From assembly GCA_904394215.1 (NCBI GenBank), contig CAJFNF010000001.1, positions 1-64,000 of the forward strand: a DNA stretch of 64,000 bases. The letters are read 5' to 3'. Shown in pieces: positions 1 through 8,029 of the stretch. Positions within the stretch are counted from its first letter, which is position 1. Each line of letters opens with the position of its first letter. A program made the translations under genes and the position numbers. The stretch comes from an uncultured Faecalibacterium sp. (GTDB taxonomy: Bacteria; Bacillota; Clostridia; Oscillospirales; Ruminococcaceae). The notes below the pieces were generated by a model. The model worked only from the letters and a program-made list of their open reading frames with translations, did not search any database and had not been told where the DNA came from.

Positions 1-20
1 CGTGATTCATTGTGAAGCAT
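1..20 (-). CDS. Start of a leftward CDS truncated by the window edge (reads MLHNES...)
   Basis: Minus strand reads GGAG (33-30) - 9 nt - ATG (20-18) CTT CAC AAT GAA TCA; extended -10-like TGGTATGAT just upstream. Only 6 codons visible. Confidence 0.4.
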
Positions 21-46
21 ATTCATCATCTCCACATTTATCATAC

Positions 47-274
47 CACTGCTGTACAGTGCGGCGGTGACTTCACTCTATTTTCTGGGTTTGCTCTAGA
101 CTTTGCAACCAAAGTCGTGTGCCACGAAACCCTGGCGCGGTTTCTTTGGATTCTTCCGGCTCAAAGGGCTGGGTGCCCTTTGATGACCATCCTCTCCGTT
201 TTGCTACAGGATGGTCTTGCTAAGAGGGGACCTCAGCCCCTCATAAACTCCCGGAGCCAAAGAGAAATCTTTGG
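47..274. other. Tract of eight perfect inverted repeats/hairpins (structured RNA leader/ncRNA or palindromic DNA element)
   Basis: CACTG-N5-CAGTG (47-61); GACTTTG-CAAC-CAAAGTC (99-116); CGTG-TGC-CACG (116-126); GAAACC-N7-GGTTTC (126-144); TCAAAGGGC-TGGGT-GCCCTTTGA (161-183); GACCATCCT-N14-AGGATGGTC (185-216); GAGGGG-N7-CCCCTC (224-242); CCAAAGA-GAAA-TCTTTGG (257-274). Confidence 0.7.
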
Positions 275-292
275 AATCTTTATAAAACCAAA

Positions 293-322
293 AACAGCTC
301 TGCATTCAGGACGCAGAGCTGT
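293..322 (-). terminator. Rho-independent terminator of the XRE regulator gene
   Basis: ACAGCTCTGC-N9-GCAGAGCTGT, followed on the minus strand by TTTTTGG. Confidence 0.7.
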
Positions 323-528
323 CATTTTTGATCTGGGATATATACCGCCACATCTTCCAGGCGACACTGTAAAATCTCACAGAGCTTATTCAAGGTGTGG
401 GTAGAGACTGGCATGTCAGCCTGCAAGCGCTGAACGGTAGCATGGCTCATGCCGTATTTGAAGCGGAGGGTATAGGTTGTCATTTGCTTTTCGGCCATTG
501 TTTTCCATAAGGGCGAGTAGCAAATCAT
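322..528 (-). CDS. Small XRE/Cro-type helix-turn-helix regulator
   Basis: 68 aa from ATG at 528 (MICYSPLWKTMAEKQMTTYTLRFKYGMSHATVQRLQADMPVSTHTLNKLCEILQCRLEDVAVYIPDQK); HTH_26-like pattern; GGGGAT RBS. Confidence 0.8.
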   Translation of the reverse strand: MICYSPLWKTMAEKQMTTYTLRFKYGMSHATVQRLQADMPVSTHTLNKLCEILQCRLEDVAVYIPDQK

Positions 529-540
529 AAGATCATCCCC

Positions 541-600
541 TTTACTTTCTCTATTATGGCTGATATAATGGCCATAGAATATGGCTATTATTTGGCCATA
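541..600. promoter_or_regulatory. Divergent promoter region with two tandem operator-like inverted repeats
   Basis: TATGGC-N10-GCCATA (555-576) and TATGGC-N9-GCCATA (580-600); + strand TTTACT-N17-TATAAT (-10 at 564-569) lies inside the first repeat. Confidence 0.65.
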
Positions 601-619
601 CAAAAGGGGAGATTTGGTG

Positions 620-1132
620 ATGGTACGATTGGCCTGTGCATTTACAGGACATAGACCCAGGAAGTTCCCCTGGGGATATAACGAAGAAGACGCCGGATGC
701 AAGCACTTAAAAGCAGCTCTTCAGCAGGAAATAGCCTTGCTGGCCCGAAATGGATACACCGACTTTTTGTCTGGTATGGCAGAAGGTACAGACACTTGGG
801 CTGCCCTAGATGTCCTTGAACTGAGAGAAGCCCATCCTGAACTGAAGCTTCACTGTATTCTGCCTTGCAGAACCCAGGCCGATCAATGGACCTATCCCGC
901 ACAACTTTGTTACCGATCCATTTTGGATCAAGCGGATTCCATCATCTATGTCAGCAGAGACTACAGTAAAAGCTGTATGATGGAGCGCAATCGCTTTCTG
1001 GTGGACCATGCCGGCTTAGTCCTGGCAGTGTACAATGGTGAACCCCGTGGCGGAACTGCTTTCACAGTTCGGTATGCCCAGAGAACTGGAAAGCAAGTCG
1101 TTTTGATTGATCCTGAAATCTACAGGGGATAG
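620..1132 (+). CDS. SLOG-superfamily (DUF1273/YpsA-like) protein
   Basis: MVRLACAFTGHRPRKFPWGYNEE... FLSGMAEGTDTWAA; GHRP and GMA-G-D motifs typical of DUF1273/SLOG; RBS AGGGGAG. Confidence 0.8.
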   Translation: MVRLACAFTGHRPRKFPWGYNEEDAGCKHLKAALQQEIALLARNGYTDFLSGMAEGTDTWAALDVLELREAHPELKLHCILPCRTQADQWTYPAQLCYRSILDQADSIIYVSRDYSKSCMMERNRFLVDHAGLVLAVYNGEPRGGTAFTVRYAQRTGKQVVLIDPEIYRG

Positions 1133-1143
1133 CCCTGTATACT

Positions 1144-1177
1144 AGAGGCCAGTGGGAGCAATTCTCACTGGCCTCTT
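1144..1177 (+). terminator. Terminator-like hairpin after the SLOG gene
   Basis: AGAGGCCAGTG ... CACTGGCCTCT perfect stem; weak T tail. Confidence 0.55.
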
Positions 1178-1201
1178 ACTATAAAAGCACCTGTTTCTAT
1201 A

Positions 1202-1230
1202 TTGTTGTATGATACCTATTTTGGTATAAT
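1202..1230 (+). promoter_or_regulatory. Promoter of the hsd operon with an overlapping inverted repeat
   Basis: TTGTTG-N17-TATAAT (1202-1230); ATACC-N6-GGTAT (1212-1227) overlaps the -10. Confidence 0.5.
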
Positions 1231-1304
1231 AGATTTGATAAACTTATTGAGCAATATCCAGGTATAGAGCAGATTCTCAAAAATCAATCGAGGAGGTCCG
1301 GTTC

Positions 1305-3644
1305 ATGACCATGGTTCTTCAGAAAAAAGATATGACCGAAGAAGATATCAAGCTGCAGTACATAACCCCCGCCGTGACTTCCAAGTGGGACCGTCAAAAG
1401 ATTACGATGGAAACCCAGGTCACAGACGGCAAGATTAGCCTAAAGGGGAACCTTGCTGTTCGTGAAAAGGGGAAGCGGGCTGACTATCTGCTCTACCTCA
1501 GCCCCAACAATCCGATTGCTGTAATCGAGGCCAAGGATAACAATCACCAGATATCAGAAGGTCTGCAGCAGGCGATGAACTATGCCAAAATGCTGGACCT
1601 GCCATTTGCTTTCAGCTCCAATGGAGATGGGTTTGCAGAGCATGACTTTCTTACTGGGGCTGAGCGGCAGTTTGGGCTGGACGAATTTCCCACCGAAGCA
1701 GAACTGACGGAGCGCTTCAAAAAGGAATCTGGGCTGACTCCTTTACAGGAAACGGCCATGAACCAGCCCTATTACTCCAGCCAAAATACCTATCCGCCAC
1801 GTTACTACCAGCGCATTGCCATCAACCGAACGGTTGACGCCATCGCCAGGGGACAGAAGCGGCTTCTTTTGGTAATGGCTACCGGTACCGGCAAGACCTA
1901 CACTGCGTTCCAGATTGTCTACCGGCTCTTAAAGAGTGAAACCGTCCACAAAGTTCTCTACCTGGCAGACCGCAATATGCTGGTGGATCAGTCCATTGAG
2001 CAGGACTTTGCCCCGCTGCAGAAAACCATTCACAAAATCAATGTCAAAAACGACAACCCCAATACCATTACATCCTATGAGGTATATTTTTCTCTGTACC
2101 AGCAGCTGGTGGGAGATGATGACAAGGAGCACTTCCGGGAACTGTTCCAGCCGGATTTCTTTGACCTGATTATTGTGGATGAGTGTCACCGGGGATCAGC
2201 CAAGGAGGAAAGCCGCTGGCGGCGGGTTTTGGAGTACTTCTCGAATGCCATTCAAATTGGTATGACTGCCACGCCCAAGGAAACCAAGTACATTTCCAAT
2301 CTGAGCTATTTTGGAGAGCCTGTCTATGCCTATAGCCTGAAGGAAGGCATTGACGATGGCTTCCTTGCCCCCTTCAAGGTCATCAATATCACCACCAATA
2401 TCGGAGAAGGATGGCGTCCCCAAAAGGGCCAGCTGGATATCTATGGCAACGAGATACCAGACCGCATCTATACCAACAGCGACTATGACTACAGCATTAT
2501 TATAAAGGATCGAATCCGGGAAGTGGCCCAGGAGATCACCCGTTACCTCAAGAGTACAGACCGGATGGCCCGAACCATTGTGTTCTGTGCCACGGAGGAC
2601 GCAGCCCTGCGAATGCGGGATATGCTGGCCCAGCTGAATCAGGATATGGTGAAGAAGAACCCTGATTATGTGGTTCGGATCACTGGCAGTGACGAAATCG
2701 GCAAAGGGAAGATCAAGCAGTTTTCTTCGGTGACCCAAAAGTATCCGGTTATCGCTACGACCTCCAAGCTCCTTTCCACTGGGGCTGACTGTAAGATGAC
2801 CAAGCTGATTGTTCTGGATGAAATGATCGGCTCCATGACCGAGTTCAAGCAGATCATCGGACGGGGAACCCGGCTGCGGGAAAAGGATGGCAAGACCCAT
2901 TTTGCGGTGATGGACTTCCGAAATGTCACCCGCCTGTTTGCCGATCCGGATTGGGACGGCCCTCTGGAAATCGACGAGGAGTTTGGCGCGTCCAAAGGTA
3001 AAGAATTGCCCCCGAAAGAACTCCCCGACGGGAACCCTCCGGCTCCTGATTCCCATGGAAAGCTGCCTACGCCGATTGTGGACGAAAAGGGCTGCAAGGT
3101 CCGTATCATTCAGAAAACGGTCTCAATTTATGACACGGATGGCAAGCTTCTGCGCCAGGAAAGCATCGTGGACTACACCAAAGAAAACATTCTGGGCAAA
3201 TATGCTTCTCTGGACAATTTTATCCGGCAGTGGGGCGCCGAAGAGAAAAAGGAAGCCATTCGAGACCTGCTCCGCCAGCGCGGCATTGATCTGGAACAGG
3301 TGAAGGAACAGCAGGGGATGGCCGATGTGGATGACTTTGACTTCATCTGCCATGTGGCCTTTGACAAGAAGCCTCTGACCCGACGGGAGCGGGCCAACAA
3401 TGTCAAGAAGCGGGATTTTCTGAGCAAGTACAGCGGAGCAGCCAGGGAAGTCTTGGAGGCGCTGCTGGACAAATACATGAACACTGGCATCTATGAGATC
3501 GAAAAGACAGAGGTGTTGAAGCTGGACCCGTTTGTCAAAATGGGCAGGCCGGCCAAGATCGCCAGCTATTTTGGCGGGAAAGATGGGTATTTGAAGGCCG
3601 TAAAGGAGCTGGAAAACGAGATCTATACCAGCGAGGTAGTATAA
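1305..3644 (+). CDS. hsdR: Type I restriction endonuclease subunit R (EcoEI-like)
   Basis: N-terminal nuclease domain, Walker A ATGTGKTYTAFQ, DECHRG, GMTATP, GRGTRL motifs; 779 aa. Confidence 0.93.
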   Translation: MTMVLQKKDMTEEDIKLQYITPAVTSKWDRQKITMETQVTDGKISLKGNLAVREKGKRADYLLYLSPNNPIAVIEAKDNNHQISEGLQQAMNYAKMLDLPFAFSSNGDGFAEHDFLTGAERQFGLDEFPTEAELTERFKKESGLTPLQETAMNQPYYSSQNTYPPRYYQRIAINRTVDAIARGQKRLLLVMATGTGKTYTAFQIVYRLLKSETVHKVLYLADRNMLVDQSIEQDFAPLQKTIHKINVKNDNPNTITSYEVYFSLYQQLVGDDDKEHFRELFQPDFFDLIIVDECHRGSAKEESRWRRVLEYFSNAIQIGMTATPKETKYISNLSYFGEPVYAYSLKEGIDDGFLAPFKVINITTNIGEGWRPQKGQLDIYGNEIPDRIYTNSDYDYSIIIKDRIREVAQEITRYLKSTDRMARTIVFCATEDAALRMRDMLAQLNQDMVKKNPDYVVRITGSDEIGKGKIKQFSSVTQKYPVIATTSKLLSTGADCKMTKLIVLDEMIGSMTEFKQIIGRGTRLREKDGKTHFAVMDFRNVTRLFADPDWDGPLEIDEEFGASKGKELPPKELPDGNPPAPDSHGKLPTPIVDEKGCKVRIIQKTVSIYDTDGKLLRQESIVDYTKENILGKYASLDNFIRQWGAEEKKEAIRDLLRQRGIDLEQVKEQQGMADVDDFDFICHVAFDKKPLTRRERANNVKKRDFLSKYSGAAREVLEALLDKYMNTGIYEIEKTEVLKLDPFVKMGRPAKIASYFGGKDGYLKAVKELENEIYTSEVV

Positions 3645-3645
3645 A

Positions 3646-4161
3646 ATGGAAGAATTGACATCATGGCATGTTGGCGTTTCGGCAGAGGCCTTCGCTGCGG
3701 CACAGTTTGCCAGATACGCATTTTATGTTTCCGTTCAATATGGAGCAAATCAGCCTGGGTATGATTTGATTGTGGAATCGGGCGGTAAAACGCTGAAAAT
3801 ATCGGTAAAGGGCAGCCGTGATGGCAGCTGGGGATTGACCCAAGGATACAAAAAAGGCTGCGACTACCATCAGGCCATCCAGGCATGGCAAGAGGCTAAT
3901 GACAAAAAGGGAATCATTTTTTGCCTGGTTCAGTTCCAGGGGACAAATGACAATGAGATGCCCCGGATGTACCTGGCTACCCCTGCTGAGATTGCACAGG
4001 CGATGAATGTTTCCGCCGGAGGGCGCGGAGATACCATCTTGTATGAAAATCATACTTGGGGTCCTCGTGCAGTAGGGAGCGGCACTACAGACAAAGTTCC
4101 TGATACGTGGGAATTTACAAGGCAGCGAGCTGCGGATATGATTAAGAATTACGGGAAGTAA
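3646..4161 (+). CDS. Uncharacterised small protein, possible divergent PD-(D/E)XK fold, inside the hsd operon
   Basis: 171 aa; starts 1 nt after hsdR stop; E-x(n)-GYDLIVE-x(n)-LKISVKGSR pattern resembles a PD-(D/E)XK core. Confidence 0.5.
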   Translation: MEELTSWHVGVSAEAFAAAQFARYAFYVSVQYGANQPGYDLIVESGGKTLKISVKGSRDGSWGLTQGYKKGCDYHQAIQAWQEANDKKGIIFCLVQFQGTNDNEMPRMYLATPAEIAQAMNVSAGGRGDTILYENHTWGPRAVGSGTTDKVPDTWEFTRQRAADMIKNYGK

Positions 4162-4185
4162 CCATAGAAAGGTATCAAAATCAAC

Positions 4186-5661
4186 ATGAGCAATTTATCT
4201 GGATTTGTCAAACGGCTGCGGGATATCATGCGCAACGACGCCGGCATCAACGGCGACGCCCAGCGCATCGAGCAGATCACCTGGCTGCTGTTTTTGAAGG
4301 TATACGCCACCAAAGAGGCGGACTGGGAATGGGAGGATGAAAACTATCAATCTATCATTCCGGAGCCCTGCCGCTGGGAGAACTGGGCAGCCAGAAAAGA
4401 CGGGAAGGAGATGACCGGAGACAAACTCCTGGACTTCGTCAACAATACCTTGTTCCCGACTTTGAAGAATCTTCCGGTGAATGCCGATACCCCCATCCGT
4501 AAGGCCATTGTCCAGACCACCTTTGCTGACGCCAACAACTACATGAAAGACGGCGTCCTGCTGCGGCAGGTCGTCAATACCATCGATGACCTCAAGCTGG
4601 ATGACTATGAGGAAAGCCACGCCTTCGGCGAGATCTACGAAACCATTCTGAAAGAGCTGCAAAGTGCAGGTTCGGCCGGCGAATTCTATACGCCCCGGGC
4701 CGTCACCGACTTTATGGCCCAGATGATCCGTCCCCAGGTGGGGGAGCAGATGGCCGACTTCGCCTGCGGCACTGGCGGCTTTCTGATCAGCTGGCTGAAG
4801 GAGCTGCGCAAGCAGGTCAAGACCACCGAAGACGAGGCAGCCTTCAGCAACTCCATCTATGGCATTGAGAAAAAGCAGTTTCCCTATATGCTCTGCATCA
4901 CCAACCTGCTGCTGCACAATCTGGATAACCCGCGGGTCTATCATGATAACACCCTGCTGCATGACGTGCTGGACTACACCGCCGCCGACAGCTTTGATGT
5001 CATTCTGATGAATCCGCCCTACGGCGGCAGCGAGAAAGCCGACGTGAAAAACCATTTCCCGTCCGATTTGGCCAGCAGCGAAACCGCTGACCTGTTCATG
5101 TCGGTCATTATGTACCGGCTCAAGCCCGGCGGGCGGGCCGCGGTAATTCTGCCCGATGGCTTTTTGTTCGGCACCGACAACGCCAAACTGAACATCAAAA
5201 AGAAGCTTCTCAGTGAATTCAACCTCCACACCATCGTTCGGATGCCGGGCAGCGTCTTTTCGCCCTATACCTCCATCACCACCAACATTCTTTTCTTTGA
5301 TAACACCGGCCCCACCCAGTCCACCTGGTTCTATCGGCTGGATATGCCGGAAGGCTATAAGCATTTCAGCAAGACCAAGCCCATGAAGCTGGAGCACTTT
5401 GACCCCGTGGTGGAGTGGTGGGACAACCGTCAGGAGCTGACGGTGGACGGCTTCGACAAGGCCAAACAGTTCACGGCCCAGCAGCTGGCGGAAGATCTGG
5501 GCTACAACTTGGATCAGTGCGGCTACCCCCATGAGGAAGAAGAAATCCTGGCCCCGCTGGACCTGATTCACCGCTATGAGGAGCAGCGGGCATCGCTGAA
5601 CGCCGAGATTGACCGCGTTCTGGCTGAGATCGCCGCCAAACTGGGAGGAAACGCCGAATGA
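4186..5661 (+). CDS. hsdM: Type I restriction-modification N6-adenine methyltransferase subunit M
   Basis: AGEFYTPR, FACGTGGFL, NPPYGG motifs; 491 aa. Confidence 0.95.
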   Translation: MSNLSGFVKRLRDIMRNDAGINGDAQRIEQITWLLFLKVYATKEADWEWEDENYQSIIPEPCRWENWAARKDGKEMTGDKLLDFVNNTLFPTLKNLPVNADTPIRKAIVQTTFADANNYMKDGVLLRQVVNTIDDLKLDDYEESHAFGEIYETILKELQSAGSAGEFYTPRAVTDFMAQMIRPQVGEQMADFACGTGGFLISWLKELRKQVKTTEDEAAFSNSIYGIEKKQFPYMLCITNLLLHNLDNPRVYHDNTLLHDVLDYTAADSFDVILMNPPYGGSEKADVKNHFPSDLASSETADLFMSVIMYRLKPGGRAAVILPDGFLFGTDNAKLNIKKKLLSEFNLHTIVRMPGSVFSPYTSITTNILFFDNTGPTQSTWFYRLDMPEGYKHFSKTKPMKLEHFDPVVEWWDNRQELTVDGFDKAKQFTAQQLAEDLGYNLDQCGYPHEEEEILAPLDLIHRYEEQRASLNAEIDRVLAEIAAKLGGNAE

Positions 5662-7115
5662 CCCCGCAGGAACTCAAAAACAGCATTTTGCAGCTTGCCA
5701 TTCAAGGCAAACTGGTAGAGCAGCGCCCGGAGGAGGGGACTGCCCAGGAGCTTTATGCCCAGATCCAGGCCGAGAAACAGCGCCTCATCAAAGAAGGTAA
5801 ATTTAAAAATAAGAAAAAAATAGAACCTATTACAGATGAAGTGATACCATTTGATATTCCGGATTCATGGCTATGGGTAAGATTCGGCAATTTGGTCAAC
5901 TACTCTATGGGAAAAACACCTCCGCGGGCAGAACAGGAATGGTGGGGAAACGATATCCCATGGGTATCTATTGCTGATATGCCAGAAAGTGGGCATATTG
6001 GTAAAACAAAAGAATGTGTAAGTTTAGCTGCAATTACACATAAATTTGGAGGAAAAATTTCTCGAGCAGGGACCCTGCTAATGAGCTTTAAGTTGACCGT
6101 TGGTCGAGTATCTATTCTCGATATTGATGCTGTTCATAATGAAGCGATTATATCAATATATCCTTTTGCCGATGATTACGGAATAGAAAAAGAGTATTTA
6201 TTTTATGTGTTGCCCATTATTTCTCAATTGGGAGAAAGCAAAAATGCAATAAAAGGAAAAACTCTAAACGATACTAGCATTTGTAATCTCCTTGTCCCGC
6301 TCCCTCCCCTTGCTGAACAAAAACGTATTGTTGCTAAAATCGAAGAACTCCTGCCCCTAGTGGACCGCTATGAACAGGCGTGGACTAAGCTGGAAGACTT
6401 CAACCGCCGTTTCCCCGAAGATATGAAGAAGTCCATCCTCCAGCAAGCCATCCAGGGCAAGCTGGTGGAGCAGCGCCCGGAAGAAGGCACCGCCCAAGAA
6501 CTTTATGCCCAGATTCAGGCCGAAAAACAGCGCCTCATCAAAGCAGGCAAGCTCAAAAAAGAAAAGCCCCTGCCCGAAATTACCGAGGATGAGAAGCCCT
6601 TTGAGATTCCCGAGGGATGGATATGGGCTAGATTAGGTAATCTTGGAATTACACAAACCGGAAATACACCTTCAAAGGCTCATGCTGAGTATCAAGGAAA
6701 CGATATTCCTTTTATCACTCCAGGAGACATATTTAATGGGAAAATCGATTATCACAATCAGTCATTATCAGTTGCTGGTATGAAAATAGCGAGAACTTGT
6801 GAGGCTGAATCGATCTTACAAGTTTGCATAGGTGGATCTATTGGTAAGGCTGCCATTGTAAAACAAAGAATTAGCTTTAACCAGCAAATCAACTCGATTA
6901 CTCCTATGGTCTGTGAGAGTGCATACATCTATAATGTCCTTTGCTCTCACTATTTCATTAACTTAATGAAAGAAAAATCGGGAGGTACTGCAACGCCTAT
7001 CATTAATCGTGGTTTATGGAATTCACTACTTGTTCCTCTCCCGCCTCTTGCTGAACAAAAGCGCATTGTTGAAAGGCTGAAGGAACTGCTGCCGCTGTGT
7101 GAAAGATTGAAGTGA
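5658..7115 (+). CDS. hsdS: Type I specificity subunit S with two target-recognition domains
   Basis: ATGA overlap with hsdM; two TRD halves each ending LLVPLPPLAEQKRIV; internal repeat of AIQGKLVEQRPEEGTAQELYAQIQAEKQRLIK. Confidence 0.95.
   Translation: MTPQELKNSILQLAIQGKLVEQRPEEGTAQELYAQIQAEKQRLIKEGKFKNKKKIEPITDEVIPFDIPDSWLWVRFGNLVNYSMGKTPPRAEQEWWGNDIPWVSIADMPESGHIGKTKECVSLAAITHKFGGKISRAGTLLMSFKLTVGRVSILDIDAVHNEAIISIYPFADDYGIEKEYLFYVLPIISQLGESKNAIKGKTLNDTSICNLLVPLPPLAEQKRIVAKIEELLPLVDRYEQAWTKLEDFNRRFPEDMKKSILQQAIQGKLVEQRPEEGTAQELYAQIQAEKQRLIKAGKLKKEKPLPEITEDEKPFEIPEGWIWARLGNLGITQTGNTPSKAHAEYQGNDIPFITPGDIFNGKIDYHNQSLSVAGMKIARTCEAESILQVCIGGSIGKAAIVKQRISFNQQINSITPMVCESAYIYNVLCSHYFINLMKEKSGGTATPIINRGLWNSLLVPLPPLAEQKRIVERLKELLPLCERLK
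5697..5792 (+). repeat. HsdS internal direct repeat, copy 1
   Basis: Encodes AIQGKLVEQRPEEGTAQELYAQIQAEKQRLIK. Confidence 0.85.
6447..6542 (+). repeat. HsdS internal direct repeat, copy 2
   Basis: Encodes the identical 32-aa peptide; shares nt runs such as aaacagcgcctcatcaaag with copy 1. Confidence 0.85.
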
Positions 7116-7121
7116 GGTGAA

Positions 7122-7961
7122 GTGTTAGTGAAGGAATATTTTTTTAAACACAAATTAAAGATTGCGGTGGGCTTTCTTATTTTTGTTGTTGCAATACCGA
7201 TTATCATAAATTGCCTTTTTAAGTTTAGTTTGCCTTGTGAATTGTTTGCAGCTGAGTGGGAAGCAGGCGATGCCTTGGATTTTTATGCGACAATGTTGGG
7301 ATCTGCTGCTACAATAGTAGGTGTATATTTGTCGATAGATGCTGCACAAAAAAGTTATCATGAGGATGAAATCAATAAAGTTAAGCCTTATTTTGCGCTG
7401 ACTCATTATAAATCTAAATCACGAATTAATTTCTTCAATGGAACAAATGAAGACCAGCAAAAAAGAGAAAAACACAGTTATTATAAAGAATATAAACTTA
7501 CAAAAATATACATTGTTGTAAGCTCGAAGACAATTGAGTTTCGAGATCAATTAGATAAAAGCCAAGAGGATCTACTGCAATCTTCAGGACTTGGATGGGA
7601 AATAACAGGATCGAAAGCGTCATTAAAGTCATACAGATTAATATCTATGCCTTTTGATATTGAAAATGTTGGAAATGGGGCAGCTTTAAATACTTATATT
7701 TGTTTTTCTAAAAAAGGAAACAAATTCCGTGGTATGAATGTTTTTACCCTCAAAGTAGGACAATCTTTTTATTGCCATATTTTTTCTAGTGAGCAGAATG
7801 ATTCTATTTTGGGTGAATATGTTTTAAAATTAGCTTATGAAGATATTCTTGGTAATAAATATTCTCAAGAATACAATATAGAAATCAAAACCGATGAAAA
7901 CAAAGGTAGTATTAAAGAGCTGATAGATTTAACTGGAAAACAGGAAAAAATTCCCAAATAA
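7122..7961 (+). CDS. Uncharacterised membrane protein at the end of the hsd operon
   Basis: GTG start 6 nt after the hsdS stop with GAGGTGA RBS; N-terminal TM (IAVGFLIFVVAIPIIINCLF) and second hydrophobic segment (FYATMLGSAATIVGVYLSI); AT-rich gene. Confidence 0.7.
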   Translation: MLVKEYFFKHKLKIAVGFLIFVVAIPIIINCLFKFSLPCELFAAEWEAGDALDFYATMLGSAATIVGVYLSIDAAQKSYHEDEINKVKPYFALTHYKSKSRINFFNGTNEDQQKREKHSYYKEYKLTKIYIVVSSKTIEFRDQLDKSQEDLLQSSGLGWEITGSKASLKSYRLISMPFDIENVGNGAALNTYICFSKKGNKFRGMNVFTLKVGQSFYCHIFSSEQNDSILGEYVLKLAYEDILGNKYSQEYNIEIKTDENKGSIKELIDLTGKQEKIPK

Positions 7962-8012
7962 AAGACCGCACACTCTCCAAAATTACTCTGGTGGGTGTGC
8001 GGTTCTTTCATT
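7961..8012. terminator. Bidirectional terminator between convergent genes
   Basis: AAAGACCGCACACTCTCC ... GTGGGTGTGCGGTTCTTT imperfect stem. Confidence 0.65.
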
Positions 8013-8029
8013 ATATAATAGGGAAGTGG

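Noticed and set aside
117-131. GTGTGCC considered as a group II intron 5' end
   Set aside because: No domain V-like hairpin, no intron-encoded protein and too little space before the XRE gene.
12-404. 130-aa plus-strand ORF across the hairpin tract
   Set aside because: Runs through all the inverted repeats and into the antisense of the XRE gene; no RBS; sequence looks non-protein-like.
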